The notes below the pieces were generated by a model that saw only the letters and a list, made by a program, of their open reading frames with translations, was not told where the DNA came from and searched no databases. Positions 63,650 through 64,000 of a DNA stretch of 64,000 bases are shown here, piece by piece; position 1 is the stretch's first letter, and each line of letters begins with the position of its first letter. Made by a program: the position numbers and the translations under genes. The stretch comes from Cupriavidus necator A5-1 (GTDB lineage Bacteria; Pseudomonadota; Gammaproteobacteria; Burkholderiales; Burkholderiaceae), in contig NZ_JQLI01000008.1 of the NCBI RefSeq assembly GCF_000744095.1, positions 434,001-498,000 of the forward strand, written 5' to 3'.

Positions 63650-64000
63650 TCAGGCGAGGGCGATGGCCGGCGCCGGTGGCGCGCGCGAATGGAAGGGTTG
63701 TGCAGCGGGCAGATCGGGCCAGCGCCAGGCCAGGTTGGCCGGCTTGACCGGCTTGCCGAAGGCGAGATCCGGCAGCGGCAGCTTGCCGCACAGAGTGTCG
63801 GCAACGGTGGCGCCGTCGAACAGCACGCACGAGTGGCCGGTGACCGTCTGCGCCAGCGAGTGTGGGTCGGTATCGCCCGCTGGCGCGGTGTCAGTTGCCG
63901 TCACCGTGGCGGCAAGGGCAGCCGCCGGCGTCAGCACGCCGCCGTGCACGATACGGTGGGTCAGCCCGGCATGCTGCGCGAGCAGCAGGCACAGCGCCAG
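63650..64000 (-). CDS. Small hypothetical protein, DUF2946-like, 5' end outside window
   Basis: The minus-strand frame is open to the right edge, giving 116 visible residues. It shows the end of a hydrophobic segment (LALCLLLAQHAGLTHRI) and then an exported-looking region with HSCVLFDGATVADTLCG. The short AQHAGLTHR and HSCVLFD patterns resemble small proteins that sit beside metal/TonB receptors in Burkholderiales (DUF2946-like); the family assignment is tentative. The visible start would be GTG 63949 but the frame clearly continues upstream of it. It is followed 154 bases later by the TonB receptor. Confidence 0.6.
   Translation of the reverse strand: MALCLLLAQHAGLTHRIVHGGVLTPAAALAATVTATDTAPAGDTDPHSLAQTVTGHSCVLFDGATVADTLCGKLPLPDLAFGKPVKPANLAWRWPDLPAAQPFHSRAPPAPAIALA

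Overview
The window is a GC-rich, gene-dense stretch of chromosome from a betaproteobacterium, most likely Cupriavidus (C. necator/taiwanensis group). The genus call rests on a clear PhaM-type polyhydroxybutyrate synthase activator, a Bug-type tripartite tricarboxylate receptor, methionine synthase split into two genes, several Burkholderiales-type DUF proteins (DUF3567, DUF1840, DUF3108, DUF1289) and the codon bias. I see no prophage, insertion sequence, CRISPR array, rRNA or tRNA.

Layout. Positions 1-8.7 kb: the 3' end of pcp; a minus-strand MCE/Mla-like lipid transport operon (STAS-MlaE permease, ATPase, MlaD-like protein, lipoprotein) with a VanZ-like gene at its end; birA-coaX-SPOR protein; and a stand-alone heptose-1-phosphate adenylyltransferase. 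8.7-9.5 kb is a decayed, AT-rich patch with a probable LysR-type remnant. 9.6-13.7 kb (minus): a diiron ferritin-like protein, a patatin lipase, phaM and an enoyl-CoA hydratase whose promoter carries a TetR-type operator. 13.8-19.4 kb: a fumarylacetoacetase-family gene and a Bug receptor divergent from an IclR regulator, then DUF3108, an enol-lactonase-like hydrolase and DUF3567. 19.4-23.9 kb: a rhodanese and split metH. 24.1-28.9 kb: an 11-residue-repeat exported protein, a two-component cluster (NarL-type regulator, lone receiver, CHASE3-like kinase) and small stress/membrane proteins. 29.2-35.7 kb: argS, a SPOR protein, dsbA, an SDR, a BtuF-like protein and an MBL-fold hydrolase.

35.8-61 kb is dominated by leucine/isovalerate catabolism. 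It contains liuR (MerR family) with two candidate operators, a PaaI thioesterase, liuA (isovaleryl-CoA dehydrogenase), aceK, carbonic anhydrase, a thiolase, a second acyl-CoA dehydrogenase, liuB, liuC, liuD and liuE. The biotin genes bioA-bioF-bioD-bioB lie between liuC and liuD, the gene for the biotin-carrying subunit of methylcrotonyl-CoA carboxylase. The block closes with small thioesterase, deacylase and hydrolase genes. The final 3 kb holds a minus-strand TonB-dependent receptor and a truncated small membrane-associated protein gene at the edge.

The logic of the main block is mostly established pathway knowledge. Leucine-derived isovaleryl-CoA is oxidised by LiuA, carboxylated by biotinylated LiuBD, hydrated by LiuC and cleaved by LiuE to acetyl-CoA and acetoacetate. 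AceK controls the isocitrate branch point that matters when acetyl-CoA is the main carbon source, and carbonic anhydrase may help supply bicarbonate to the carboxylase (inference). A family of palindromic repeats built around CTCTCCCGC-GCGGGAGAG occurs at five intergenic sites.
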